Positions 9,596-24,497 of a stretch of 64,000 nt of DNA are shown here, piece by piece. The notes beneath the pieces are model-generated. The model was not told where the DNA came from and searched no databases. It worked only from the letters and a program-made list of their open reading frames with translations. Numbering within the stretch: position 1 is the first letter of the stretch; every line of letters begins with the position of its first letter. The stretch is taken from assembly GCA_021234155.1 (NCBI GenBank), contig JAJEKV010000011.1:22888416-22952415 (forward strand), read 5' to 3'. This stretch comes from Isoetes taiwanensis. Its lineage: Eukaryota > Streptophyta > Lycopodiopsida > Isoetales > Isoetaceae. The position numbers and the translations under genes are program-made.

Positions 9596-12500
9596 CTTGT
9601 AGTTTGTAAAATGCATGGATATAAAAAAAAAAAGGAACATTGTCACGATACCTTTCTTCTTCATCATTCCCCGTGGTCTCTTCTTCATTGCATCTTTATT
9701 TCGAAGTTGCCCGGCCTCGCTAGAAGCACCAACCACATCGCTTGAGATTCAGAAGTGTGAACTACGCTTGATAGTTCATTACTCTTTACGCTTAACCCGC
9801 TAGTGCTTTCGTGATTTGAGTCCGCTTCATCATCATGATTGTTATTATCATCATCATTGTCATTGTCATCCCGGGTCTATATTTTCGTGGCCAAGGATGT
9901 TCACAGCATGTCGATAGGTACTTGGTGAATCGGCCGCTGGCCCATGTCATCCATGATGTTGGAGCCAAGCAATGCTCGCCTCGTGATCTCTCGCTCCTTA
10001 AGCAAATCTGCAGTATTTCGCCTTAGAGGTAGAAGCGTTGTTTTTTAATCACCGGGCCGATTGGTCCCCTAGGTGCTTCCTCTAGTACTTTCTCAAAGAA
10101 GAGGTCCAAGAAATTTTGGCTCGATCATCTGAGACGACGCCCGACATTTCCCTTGCTAACTTCAAAGCTTCTCTACCGATGTAACCTCCAACGTGAAGTT
10201 CCCAAAGAAGTTGTTCCCAATGGACAAAATGCTTCAATGAGATATCGAAAGGTCCATAGAGAACCCGCTCTTGTTTAGCTTCCCCTTATGTGAAGTTAGA
10301 GCTCATACTTAATGTGGCCCACAAGAATGTGGTCGCCCTCGCTTTCTTTCCTCTTCTTCCTCTTCCTCCTCTAACTCTTCCACGACCTTGACGGCTTTCC
10401 CCTCCTCTTGTCTTCTTGCTCCGTGATAGAAGACGCTTTGCAGATGCGCTCATCTAACCGATAGCACCGCCATGCTAGTTTGTCTCCATCTGTTTTTCCC
10501 TTTAAGCCTTTCATATTCCTTATCATCCATCATGGCTATCATAATAATAAGCACATGAGAAATTTTACTTGCTGTGGCCGAAGTCACCGCCCTTGTTTTC
10601 ATCTATGAGGATCGCCGTCAGATGACTTTCACGCGATTCTAAGTCATTTTAAAAGACTTAGAGCATATGCATAGGACATGTCGAGGGACATATAGTGACG
10701 ATTGTGTAATTCATTTATGTCGCGGCAACCACCGTGATATGTTGAAGAACGATTATAGTTTTCGCTTAACCATCCGGTGCCTCGGCTATCAAGCACCTAA
10801 GAGTGTGATATCATGGGGACCTTCACCTACTTCAAAGGCAAGGCACACTTGAAACCAAGTGGAGACTTGATAAAAAACGTGGATTCCGCCTCCTGGGTCC
10901 GCTTCACCAACGCTGACTTTTCGCTTCAAGTCGGATGCAACTTTTGTGTGAATCCCAATCGATCTTTGCAACGTTTCTTCAACTTCGCCGCTTTTGACAA
11001 AGTCCTTGGACCAAAATACATACTTCTTTAGGTCGCCGTTGGAGACGCTATACTTTTGCATGAGTCCTAACTCCGGACAACCACCACTCTCCCCGTAAGC
11101 CTTTGTAATTCCTCACCAACCCTTCTTGAGCACTCTAATATTTTTTTTCGTTGCATGCATCTTCGAATGATTCCATAGCCTTTTGCCGCCGAGGTTTTCT
11201 TTGTAAAGGATTTCCTTTCGATTAACCTATCCAGATCGAGATGAGTTCTTGATCTTCCAATCCTCGGCCTTCTTCATCTCTGTTATATGGATATCAAAAT
11301 TGATGTGTCAATAGGAGGAAATCTTCCTTGTGAATCTGGCAACTTCTTCTCCACGTAGGGCGCCCTGCAATTCATTCCATTTCTCCCAAACTGGATCTGA
11401 AGCAAAACTATCTTGCAGTGCATCCTTATTGATGATTGGTTCTTCGGGCAAAGATCACCCTTTTCATCTCCTTTTTTTTTTTTTGTTCCGTGCTCTTGGT
11501 CTTGTCCTCAGATTATAGTCTGACTAAGTGTCCTTTCCAAAGAACTTGAATTCGCTTTTGGATCGGGCCCTCGTCTGGTCGGCATTGGCTTCCCATATTC
11601 AATCCATCGGGTTCCGAGCATGCCGGGTTGCTCTATATAGGGACCGCAAGGAATAACTTCGCTAGCTTCATAACCGCGGAATTCAAACAATCCTTCTTTA
11701 AGGTCACGCCACGCCAGCGATTTCATATTAGAAGGCAATCGCCTTTGCCTTCTTTCTGGGATGGTAGGCGTTTCAGCCAGTCATGCGGCCTGGCGCAATT
11801 TCATATTAGAATACAAATTGAGCCACGCGATTTGTTTACTTTGAGGAGAAACGGCTATCTTCAAGCGACGCCCATGTCTCCTCAGTTAGGTAAATCGCGC
11901 TGGCGCAATTTGTATTCTAAGATGAAATCGCACCAGCGCGATTTGCTTATTTGACGGTGAAACGCCTACCATCCCAGAACCCTTTGTTATTTAGAGAAGG
12001 CAACTCGCCGGGCGCGATTTGCCTTTTACTATGAAATCGCCAGCTGGCGCCGATAAATCTTAAAAAAAAAAAATGTAGGAAGAGAATTACCTTTTGTATA
12101 AGAAAGTTTTTCCCATGTCATTTAGAAGTGCGCTTATTTCGGCTAGTTCGGCAAGTGTTGTTGAGCCGCCAGAACCCTGCAGCTTCTACGTAATACAAAT
12201 TTTATAGAACAAATCGATTCCCAAGATGTTTGCGGCCTTCTTGATGAGAATCTTCCGCCTCTATTGAATGCCGCCATCTATTATCATAAAATGTATGTCC
12301 GGGTTCTCGGCGAAGTCCTCCAGCTTTGCTCCAAATGATTACCTTTTTTTCTCGGTATCAGTATGGCACTACATCCGGGCAGCATTGGCACCGCCCGGAT
12401 TTTCGATCATGCCGTTTCAATATCTCCAAGGAGTGCCGCTTTTGTCATGCCTTTCTCGCTGATATAAATAGCTTTAGTGGACTCAAAAGCCCGGCCCACG

Positions 12501-13270
12501 CTGATCGGATGGGTGAAGCTCGTGCCCAAGGGATACTTGTCGGCATATTTCTTCGCTTTGCTCATTGCCTCCAACCGCCGGCCTTGTCATCGCCACTTGT
12601 AAGGCCTGGCTGCCACTTCAGAGTTTCCCGCCTTTAGAGCTAGCTTCTTCCTTATCCTTCATCGCCTGTAGTAGACACCGCCTCGAGGGCCTCGTATAAT
12701 GGCTCGTCGAACAACCGTGAAGCCCCTCGTGATATTCGCTTAGGAGTCAAATGGCTCGCCAACTTTCCAGCCAAATTTAAAGAGGTTATCGGCCATGTCG
12801 CCCGATCTTAATGCGCCTCTTTTAAAAGAGCTAGTACCGCATCGATTGATCTTCTTTAGGCTCTTTTATTTTTTTGGCCCACTTCAACTAGCACATGAAC
12901 AAAGAATCGCCATGTATTTCGTGATGTGATAAGAATTCCCTCGCTTCTTCATTTGATCGCCTCTTACCCTATACATGAATATGAGGTCCTGCTTTTCCCA
13001 CCAGCTTTTAAAGATCTCCACGCACTATTCCGGGCCCCTCTACAAGATCTTCTTTCCGACATGGAGGTTCTACTCGAGCCTTTATTATTCCGGGATGTAT
13101 CTTCTAACGCCAATACATGCTGCAGGTGTCCAGAATAAAGAATATCTTCATCCGTCCTTTGCTTTTCTCTTGGTTGAAGAGGTTTCACTTTGCTTGGCTC
13201 TCTCTCCTTTGATTGGCTTTTTGTGATCCTCAGAACATTACAAAGACATGGTTTAATCTTTTTAATGCTA
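9596..13270 (-). pseudogene. M2: methyltransferase-like acidic protein, copy 2
   Basis: Collinear with the clean copy at 30220-33880 but with many frame breaks. Recognisable pieces on the minus strand are 10789-11061, 11508-11738 and 12964-13299. The 11508-11738 piece is useful because it keeps a frame lost in the other copy, with EFRGYEASEVIPCGPYIEQP and GTRWIEYGKPMP joined directly to ERTLSQTII, so this stretch is exon. The region 11705-12058 upstream of it is the foldback, probably within an intron. Most breaks coincide with CAG/CTG positions in the partner copy and may be sequencing artefacts. Confidence 0.5.
11705..12058. repeat. Foldback with nested GC-core palindromes, copy A
   Basis: GGGATGGTAGGCGTTTC (about 11758) is matched by its exact reverse complement (about 11960). 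Outside it, GCGATTTCATATTAGAAGGCAA pairs with TTGCC...ATGAAATCGC. Inside it, ATATTAGAATACAAATT pairs with AATTTGTATTCTA. The centre is TTGAGGAGA...TCTCCTCA. The whole segment can fold as one long hairpin. It lies in the M2 intron region. Confidence 0.65.
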
Positions 13271-13299
13271 AAACATATGCTATGTCTAAATATATGCAA

Positions 13300-14504
13300 G
13301 AAAAACGCTTGGCGGATTTGAAAATAGTACAGAGAGCAAGTTCATTTACTAATGTAATGCCTTATTCAATCAATGCTTTTGACATAAATAACTATAAACA
13401 CCACAACTTAAAGAGTTGAATCTTCATCGAGAGGACACAACAAACTATAAAAACACAACTAAATCAATAATCGCTTTAGCCACACATTAAGCACACATTT
13501 TTGGGACATATGAACTCAAATATTAGAGGACACATGCTTCTTTCTGATAATAACTCTATCCTCTGACACGTAAATCAATTACGTAACAAAAAACAGTTCA
13601 ATTACCCGAGGCGCTTGTTGGATTTGTGCTTTCGCTTGTTCAAAGAAACCTCCGTGCTTGGGATTTGTGCTTTAGCTGTCGCCCACCTCTACCGGCCACG
13701 CTTTACCGCCGATTCTCTAGACGCCATAGAACCGCAAGTGCGGATAATATGAGACTGGGTTTTGGTTTAAACTTATATGTATGCTGCTCATAATCTAGGC
13801 CGCCTTTTACAACCGTAGAATTCAAATTCAAGGCCCTTTTAAATTTATACCGCCTTTAATTAACCGGTCCCGCCATTTACAAATTTAAATTGTGTTTTTC
13901 TTTTTTAGTGCAATTTCAAGATAACAATTAATTATTAATTTCAAGAAATGCATATGTGGCAATCTACTACAACCTAATCGGCCACCTACTATCGAGCCCA
14001 AGATCATTCCTACTATCGAGCGCCAAGAACAATCGACTATCGAGCGCCCCAAGATCCGCCTACAACGCCTTTCAATCCCATTGATCGAGCCCATTCGATG
14101 TCTCAATAAACTATGGTGAGTGTGATTCCATTCCAATGCATTCTCTTATACTCTTTTTTTTTTCGCCCTCTATTTTTCCAATGCATTCTCGGTTCTTTAT
14201 CGTTTGGAGAAGAATGCTATCTTTAACAAAGAAACTTGAAGCCGAAAGTAGGCTTATGTAAAATCAAGATCCGAATCCAAGTTCTATGTGTCATGGTGTT
14301 CCTCTTGGAAACAGCTTGTGAAGATTTCCATTATAAACCGCGAATTATGAAGATGAGGCTCTTTCCAAGAAGACATCCCGTGGCGACATTTGGGAAAGCG
14401 TGGCACATTTGTAGCATGGCCAAAAGAACGCCCCAAAAAGGTATGTATATTTGGATATTCAAAAAAATATGAATATATCGTAACATCCAGCGTGATGTTG
14501 TGAA
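13300..14504. other. AT-rich noncoding stretch of the element
   Basis: Lies between the 5' end of M2 and the small gene. It contains repeated CTATCGAGC-type words at about 13985-14050, with a TCGAGGCC variant in the second copy. No supported gene. Confidence 0.4.
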
Positions 14505-14615
14505 TTTTGAATTTTGATGCTTTTAGTCATTATATTAACCCCATGACTACACATTAATGAAAATATGTAGTTTTTGGGGTTGGTCATACCGGGCCGGAGG
14601 GCATCAAAGGATTCA
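14505..14615. repeat. Imperfect hairpin, about 50-bp arms, copy A
   Basis: The left arm runs through TTTGATGC, CAACCCC-like sequence and ACTACA. The right arm runs TGTAGTTTTTGGGG, GGTCAT and GCATCAAAGGATTC. The loop is CATTAATGAAAATA. The second copy, at 35125-35239, pairs better (GAAACTACA with TGTAGTTTC). Confidence 0.6.
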
Positions 14616-14768
14616 ATGTTTTCGACATTGCATATAAAAAAACATAATAAACTAATGACAAAAGTAGTGCAAAATTGCGCCAGGCGCGAGTTTATATTCA
14701 TATTCCAAAAAAGTGTATGTACATTTCTTCTTCTGCAAAAATGCGCCAGGCGCGAATGCTTTCTATCT

Positions 14769-15181
14769 CTACAATATGTCACATAAGCCCACTTCATCGG
14801 CCCAATACCGCAAAAAGTCCCACCTGAACCACTGTGATATGACAGGATCCTCATCTTCCCTGCGAATGTCGAGTCTCCAAACCAGAGTGTTGTATCGATC
14901 CTTGATACTATAAATCAAATCCTCGTACTTATTTTGTTGGCATGAGCCTTACTAAGAGCATGAGGAGCCGCATATGTCCAGAGATGCGATGGAAGTGTTC
15001 CCATGGCCTCCTGATACAGACTATCTAATGGAATCTCCAACTCTCTTTGAACGTTTTGAACAGCACAATCAAGTAATATCTTGTACAGGGTCCAGAGTTG
15101 ATGGTCGTCCAGGGGAAGTGTATTTGAACTAGAACCAGCCAGTGTAGGATCAGCCAGTGTCCATGCATAAGGAAAATCCAT
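14769..15181 (-). pseudogene. Small unknown 137-aa protein, copy A
   Basis: Starts MDFPYAWTLADPTLAG at 15181. It continues with DDHQLWTLYKILLDCAVQNV and ELEIPLDSLYQEAMG, and ends with DPVISQWFRWDFLRYWADE and a stop at 14769-14771. One base is missing near 14930 (AGTACGAGG here, AGTCACGAGG in copy B). Restoring it gives one frame of 137 codons. The ATG follows a TCTCGTTCTAG that could be a splice acceptor, so more exons may lie upstream. I do not recognise the family. There is no signal peptide or membrane segment. It shares its strand with M and is probably cargo of the element. Confidence 0.5.
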
Positions 15182-15239
15182 GGCACTAGAACGAGAGAAA
15201 TTAAGTAATTAGCAAATGATATATTACTCTCCCCATAAA

Positions 15240-15440
15240 ACGATTCTGAACATACATAATTCAAAACGCCGCCAGCGCTTGCTTTTGCTTTGTTTTTTTT
15301 CACAGATCTATTTCACACGCTACCGGGCGCCGATTTGTATAGAACCGTATGAAATAGAAAAGCCAAACTAAAACGCCACCGGGCGCTTTGATTAACCTAG
15401 TGGAAAATCGAAACCAAAATAGAAATGCCAAGCGATTTCT
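15240..15440. repeat. Cluster of GC-core palindrome copies
   Basis: Three or four degraded copies (AAAACGCCGCCAGCGC, GGGCGCCGATTTG, AACGCCACCGGGCGC, GCCAAGCGATTTC) stand in otherwise AT-rich DNA. The second copy at 35880-36062 keeps better forms such as AACGCGCCTGGCGCGCTT. Confidence 0.55.
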
Positions 15441-15639
15441 CCCATTCTAACATATTATTCTAACAGAATGCATAATGCAAAATGCAGAATGCAGAATTCA
15501 AAATATGAAGCCAGTGAATATGAAGGCAGTAGAATATAATAGAATAGAATGAAGGCAGATAGAGCAGATATATAATAATAATACTCCTTGTTTAGTTCAA
15601 TATTTAGTTCGTTGTTTTAGTTCATTATTTAGAGGAGAT

Positions 15640-15900
15640 AGAGGAAGAGCTAGTGAAATAGAATAAGAGCAGATACAGCAAAATCATATAAGCAAGCTCA
15701 TAGAGCAGATAGATCATAGATCATAGAGCAGATAGATCATAGAGCAGATAGATCATAGATCATAGATCATAGATCATAGATCATAGAGCAAGATCATAGA
15801 GCAGATATATCATAGATCATTATTTACTTCATTATTTTAGATCATTAATTGAACAGATAGAGGAAGAGCTAGTGAAATAGAATAAGAGCAGATCATATAG
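15640..15900. repeat. GATCATA/AGAGCAGATA minisatellite, copy A
   Basis: Irregular tandem array of AGATCATAGATCATAG and AGAGCAGATAG units, also at about 36290-36470. Confidence 0.8.
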
Positions 15901-16059
15901 GCAAGATCTATATATGAAGGTGCTAGGGCATTTTAGGGCTGATGCATGTAAAAGTCTAAGCCGTAAAGCACTCCCCTTTGATTAAACCTAAAGCTCATAT
16001 AGTAATTTTAAGTAAAGAACAGGAAATACTAACCTATTTGTGTTATGTACCCGAGAATT

Positions 16060-16620
16060 GAGCCTTTGCCTTTGAGCCGAAACCAAAAAATCGAAAACCA
16101 AAGTTGATTTGATTCGAGAAGCCAATAGCAGATGATTTGAGCCTTAAGAAGCCGAGAAGAAGCAAACCGAGAAGCCGAGAAGCTTTAACACAAAAACAAA
16201 AAACCAGAAAACTTTGTTATTCAAAGCCGTAGAGATTGTAGAGAGCCGAAAAGCCAAAAAACTAGAGACATTGTACGTGAGCCTACAAACCTTTGAGCCG
16301 AAAAAACACCTTTGAGCCGAAAACCCTAAAGCAAATGATTGTAGATGCCAAAAGCTCGAAAACGCAGATAAAAAGCGTATAAAAGCGATAGAAGCCGAAG
16401 TTTAAAGCATATAGAAGCCGAGTTTAAAGCAGATAGAAGCCGAGAAGCCGAGATTGAGCGATAGAAGCCGAAGTTTAAAGCGCGATAGAAGCCGAGAAGT
16501 CGAGATTGAAGCAGCGATAAAAGCCGAAGCGATATAAAAGCCGAATTTGGAAGCCAAATTGAAGCGTGTTTAGAAGCCCTGAATTGAAGCGAAGCGGAAG
16601 TTACTCGAATTAGCCTCGAA
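16060..16620. repeat. GAAGCCGAG-rich degenerate array, copy A
   Basis: Many AGAAGCCGAG and AGATAGAAGCCGAGTTTAAA units with variable spacing. In-frame reading gives only low-complexity peptide, so I treat it as noncoding repeat. The second copy is 36660-37230. Confidence 0.75.
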
Positions 16621-16739
16621 TGCTAAAAGTTCGAAGTGAGAGAAAGCAGTTCAAAAACGAATGCTAACTTCAAATAATAACTGCCTTCAAAATTTCGTAC
16701 CGCGCAATCATCACTGCCGTGAAAATTTATTGCAAAGAT

Positions 16740-17060
16740 TTTTTATTTTAAGGACCGTGACTTTAAAAGTTTAAAAGTTATGAGTTAATAGTTAAGTTAG
16801 TTGTTAATAGTTATAAGTTAATAGTTAAGTTATAAGTTATAAGTTATAAGTTAATAGTTTAAAAGTTACAAGTTAATAGTTAAGTTAGTGACCTTAAAAC
16901 TAACCTTAAAACTTAGTTCTAACCTTAAAACTTTTAACCTACAATAACTTTCCAACCTTAAAATTTCTAACCTATAATAACCTATAATAAACTTCTTAAC
17001 CTTAAAACTGCTAACCTATAATTAATAACCTTAGAAGTTGTTGCTAAGGTTATTTAGGAT
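16740..17060. repeat. AGTTAATAGTTATA / CCTTAAAACT arrays, copy A
   Basis: First a TTAATAGTTATAAG array, then its partly complementary CTAACCTTAAAAC array. The two halves could pair (TTAAAAGTT with AACTTTTAA). They sit directly upstream of the transposase-like gene. The second copy is 37360-37670. Confidence 0.7.
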
Positions 17061-17151
17061 AAGATAAAAGTTAGAAGGCTTTCATTTATGAACATGTTAG
17101 TGAGAGGTTATTTGGATATGCTAACTTACTATATGTTTTTATGCATTCTAG

Positions 17152-19290
17152 GTCAATGGCATGCAAAATGCTAAAAAAAAAGCCCCTAATGATGCTGATC
17201 AAGGCAAGGAAAAATCCCCAACTAATGAACAACATGATGGCCAAGGAAAGGAAAATACCTCAAATGATGTTGATGATGGCAAAGGAAAGGAAAAGACTCC
17301 AAATGATGTTGATGATGGCAAAGGAAAGGAAAAGACCTCAAATGAAAAGGATGATGCCAAAGGAAAGGAAATTGTACTTTATACTCGGGTCGATTGGAAA
17401 AACAAAAAGGTCAAGATCCTGCATGCATGCAACAGAGAGGCAGTAGGAGAAGGGATTATTGTTCTAGCAGATCCTATCAATGCAGTGAATGATGAAAGAT
17501 TAGGGGAGGACAGGTTAGGTGTGGCAATCTCAAAATTGTATGACAATTGGAAGGAAAAGGGTTCAGGCAAACAAGAATGCCTAGCTTGTGTGAAGCAACT
17601 AGAGGTTCCAACTATTGTTGCATGGCCTAGGGACAGTATTCAACTGGAGGGGAACTACACGTTTCCTATAGATGTAGAACCATTGTCAACAATGTTCACA
17701 CAGTGTAGCAAGAGGCCACTTCCAACTTTCAAACATTATCCCACCAAAAGATGCAAGTCAGATTATTAAGTCATGTGGAAGATCATACCCTTTGCAGATT
17801 TCAATGACTGGGGCAATATTGCATGGGCAGTCTCAGACCTATTATGGCCATTTCAGTTTAGAGTTGTGGAGTGATGGTCCAGATTTTCACATTGGGAGTA
17901 TCATGAGGTGTTTAAAAACTATGAGAAGGGTTACAATGGTCACCTACAGGATCCTACAGCTAGCCAGGCACTACATAGTGCATTGTTGGATGGAACCCCT
18001 AATAGTATTGAAAAGTTTAGCAAGGCAAGATTTAGGAGGAATGGACCTAATGAACATGTTGGAGCTTCAACATCTCGTGCTAAACCTCGAGATCTGCCAG
18101 CAAAGCTCCTCTTGCAACTAGATAATTGTGCCGATCCTGGTCAAAATAAGAACAGTGGATGTTTTCTTTTCCTATCCTACTTAATTTGTGGGTATTTTTG
18201 AAAGAGTCAATTTGGGGTTCCTAATGCCCGGACATACTCATGAGGATGTGGATGCATTGTTTGGAAAATATAGTCATGTATTGAGACGCTGAGACAGTTA
18301 CCAACTTCCCGGGCTATTGGAAATATTTCATGGATGTACAAATCCATCTCCTATAGGATCTATCATAGAAGAAGTGCACGATTGGAAGAGTTTTGTGGAT
18401 GGTTATGCTCGACATGGAAGGTCATTCTAGACCTCTTCAATTCACTTTTTGGGTGAGAGAAGGATTCCAATCATGCAATAGAAAATGAGACCTTCAGAGG
18501 AAAAGTGGAGAGGTGGGGGCAGAAATTTGGCACGGGGATGCAAATGGCAAGCCTATGATACCTCCTGGTCAACCAAAAGCTCTAAAACCAACCGAAGAAG
18601 TCAAGCAATTGGGATTGACTAAGGATGGCATCAATGACTACATCAAGCATTGGCAAACTAATTGAGGATGAGACTAATCGTGCATTGATAGATTATTGGA
18701 AGAAGGTGATCAACTTGTTGGATGAGGTAGACACATCCTAAGAATTTGAAAGAAGGGTGGTTCCCTAAAAGTAAGTGGAAAAACATTAATGGGTGCCGTG
18801 AAGATGATGGTACCATTAGTAGCATTGTGAAGGCATATGCTCCTCCTCAATGGATAAACACTATGTTGGTCCTAAGAAGGATAGGCCAAAATATTTAGGC
18901 ATGGATTGTTATGAACCTTCTATCGACGTGGAGTGCCACCAATTTGTAGTAGTAAAACCCCGGATCTAGAGACCTATCCAAAGGTGGTTGGGATACACTA
19001 TCTCTGGATATTTGCAAAGAAGAAGGTGATGTTAACTTCAATAAGGTGCGCATGGAATGGTGGTGTCCGGTACATCGGTTGAGTAATGTCATAGATAAAA
19101 AAGATATTCGATTGTTGGACAAAGAGGTGGAGGAGAAATCCAAGTGATCCCGATCTTTGGCTAGACATTGAAACCGTATTGTACTCGTGGACTCCAAAAA
19201 CTATTCCTAGTAAAACAAATGAGAGTTACAATACCTCGGGATGTAAGGAATAAGGTTCTCATATCCTTGGGGATGCTAGTGGAAAAATGA
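17152..19290 (+). pseudogene. DUF7869-like transposase-type gene, copy A (internally deleted)
   Basis: The same gene as 37754-40739, which is described in full. This copy lacks about 845 bp: sequence corresponding to 38370 joins directly to that of about 39208 at 17770, which removes the zinc-finger-like region and the first acidic motif. It keeps better readings of the catalytic-core end, including LQLDNCADPGQNKNSGCF at about 18113-18165 and GFLMPGHTHEDVDALFGKYS at about 18205-18270. It ends at a TGA at 19288-19290, about 220 bp inside the right terminal repeat. Confidence 0.6.
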
Positions 19291-19508
19291 AAAACGATTA
19301 CTATGTATCTTTTCTGATTAATAAAAGTTGTGTACTACTTCAGTTCCATGATATATGATTTTGTAATTTGAAGTTAAGGTGTGAGTTTATATTCCCGTGT
19401 GTGATTATATGTTAACGTCTATTCTAGTCTAAGGGCAACAAAGTTACTAAAAAAGTGAATTTAACAAAGTTACTAAAAAAGTGCAATATAAAATTTATCC
19501 CAAAATTA

Positions 19509-19541
19509 AGACATAATCCCAATTTAATTGAATGATGGTTT
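19509..19541 (-). repeat. Right 33-bp terminal inverted repeat, copy A
   Basis: Exact reverse complement of 1869-1901. Just inside it is a doubled AACAAAGTTACTAAAAAAGTG motif (about 19437-19485). Confidence 0.75.

Positions 19542-23384
<3,843 letters not shown>

Positions 23385-23412
<28 letters not shown>
23385..23412. repeat. Short (CT)n after LINE tail
   Basis: About 28 bp of CT dinucleotide at the 3' end of LINE fragment A, directly before the next LINE piece. Confidence 0.85.
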
Positions 23413-23414
<2 letters not shown>

Positions 23415-24482
23415 GTAGCCATTACTGCGCAGGAGCTATGGCAACATGTACATAATTTGTATCATGTAGCAGGAGTAGGTGAAGATATAAGTGGCAAATC
23501 AAATCTGCTCATAACCATGGAGGACGTTGAGGATGGAATCAAAAGATTATCAAATGGTAAGGCGAGAGATATACAGGATCTTGGGGCTGAATTGCTGAAA
23601 TGGGCAAGCACAGAATTATATGTAGGAGTGGAGAAATTACTCAACTTGGTGCTTAAACAAGGCTTTCCGCTTTCATGGCAGACTAACAGGATTGTACCTC
23701 TTTGGAAAGGTGGTGACTCTACAATAGCCAACAATTACCGTACCTTGATGATCAGTAGCTTATTCTCTAAACTATTTGCCACTATTATAGAGAAGAAACT
23801 AAGCCAATGGATCTAAGAGAAACATATGGGATCTGAAACTCGAGCAGATTTCGTGGCTCATAGATCCACAAATGGATCACCTTGTTACGATGAAGGCGAT
23901 CATGGACTGGGGGTAAGGGTAAGAAGAAGCCGGTTTACATTCTTTTTGTAGATTTTAAAAGGCATTTGATAAGATATCGAGAGATAAATTATGGAGGCGG
24001 ATGGAGCAATTACGGTTTGTTGATCTTAGGAAGCGGTAAGAATATTATATGAAAAAGTTCTTGTCGCTTATCATTTCCCTTTTCATTAGATGCTCGAAAC
24101 AATCTTAAGTAATTATCGAGTTAAACAGGGGGATGCCCTTTATCTCCCTACTGCTGGACTATTCATTGATAGTACGGAGCTAATGGCTTCTTGAGAATGG
24201 AGGAGAAGGTACTGATTTCGCATGATTATGTGATAAGATTGCTAATGTATGCTGATGATGTGGTCATTTTTTGCCGCATTCTGAACAAATGCGTAAAACA
24301 CATAGACGCATTAGCCTCCTTTGTGATCATCTACCGATATGCGGTGAACCTTGAGAAAACAAAGGTTATGGCGGTTGGACTTCTTAGGCATATGCTTTAA
24401 GTTTAATGGGGCTGAAATTCAGACTTGTGAATCTTATAAATACCTTGGGCTGGAAATCCATCTAAACCATAGATGGAATGCA
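23413..24482 (+). mobile_element. LINE reverse-transcriptase fragment B
   Basis: Encodes the first two thirds of an RT domain. At 23505-23816 there are LSNGKARDIQDLGAELLKW and NRIVPLWKGGDSTIANNYR, the conserved entry to the palm. At 24191-24400 there is LLMYADDVVIF, with the catalytic YADD. At about 24390-24482 there is TCESYKYLGLEIHLNHRWN. The pieces are in different frames, with stops between them. The frame ends abruptly at 24482 where M sequence begins (duplication junction). The copy in the second unit continues normally to 46210. Confidence 0.8.
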
Positions 24483-24497
24483 GCAATACGTAACAAT
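24483..24497. other. Tandem-duplication junction
   Basis: Left of it the sequence follows the LINE (compare 45175-45207). Right of it the sequence follows M1 from about 3905 (CAATGCCCGYCTC). About 10 bases in between (around GCAATACGTAA) match neither side clearly, so they are filler or poor sequence. Confidence 0.65.

Larger units (their letters stand above)
1869..19541. mobile_element. Candidate 17.7-kb TIR-bounded DNA element
   Basis: A 33-bp sequence starting AAACCATCATTC at 1869-1901 is found as a perfect reverse complement at 19509-19541. Between the two lie an FCP1/NIF-like gene, two M (methyltransferase-like) copies, a spacer with an RPL6 exon, a 137-aa gene, tandem-repeat blocks and, next to the right end, a transposase-like gene on the + strand. 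This gene order is that of a large autonomous DNA transposon with cargo. The target-site duplication is unclear: only AG is shared directly outside the two termini. A second right end lies at 40960-40992. The left part was not included in the downstream duplication. The internal repeat of M around the spacer implies a later nested duplication or insertion. Confidence 0.5.

Noticed and set aside
9596-9615. TTCTTGTAGTTTG considered as the second CACTA terminus
   Set aside because: It reads GTAGTTTG, not GTAGTG, and the same word occurs at about 3530 and 30245 as ordinary flank of the M copies.
15640-15900. Regular short repeats considered as a CRISPR array
   Set aside because: Units are overlapping variants of ATCATAG without unique spacers, and the DNA is plant nuclear.
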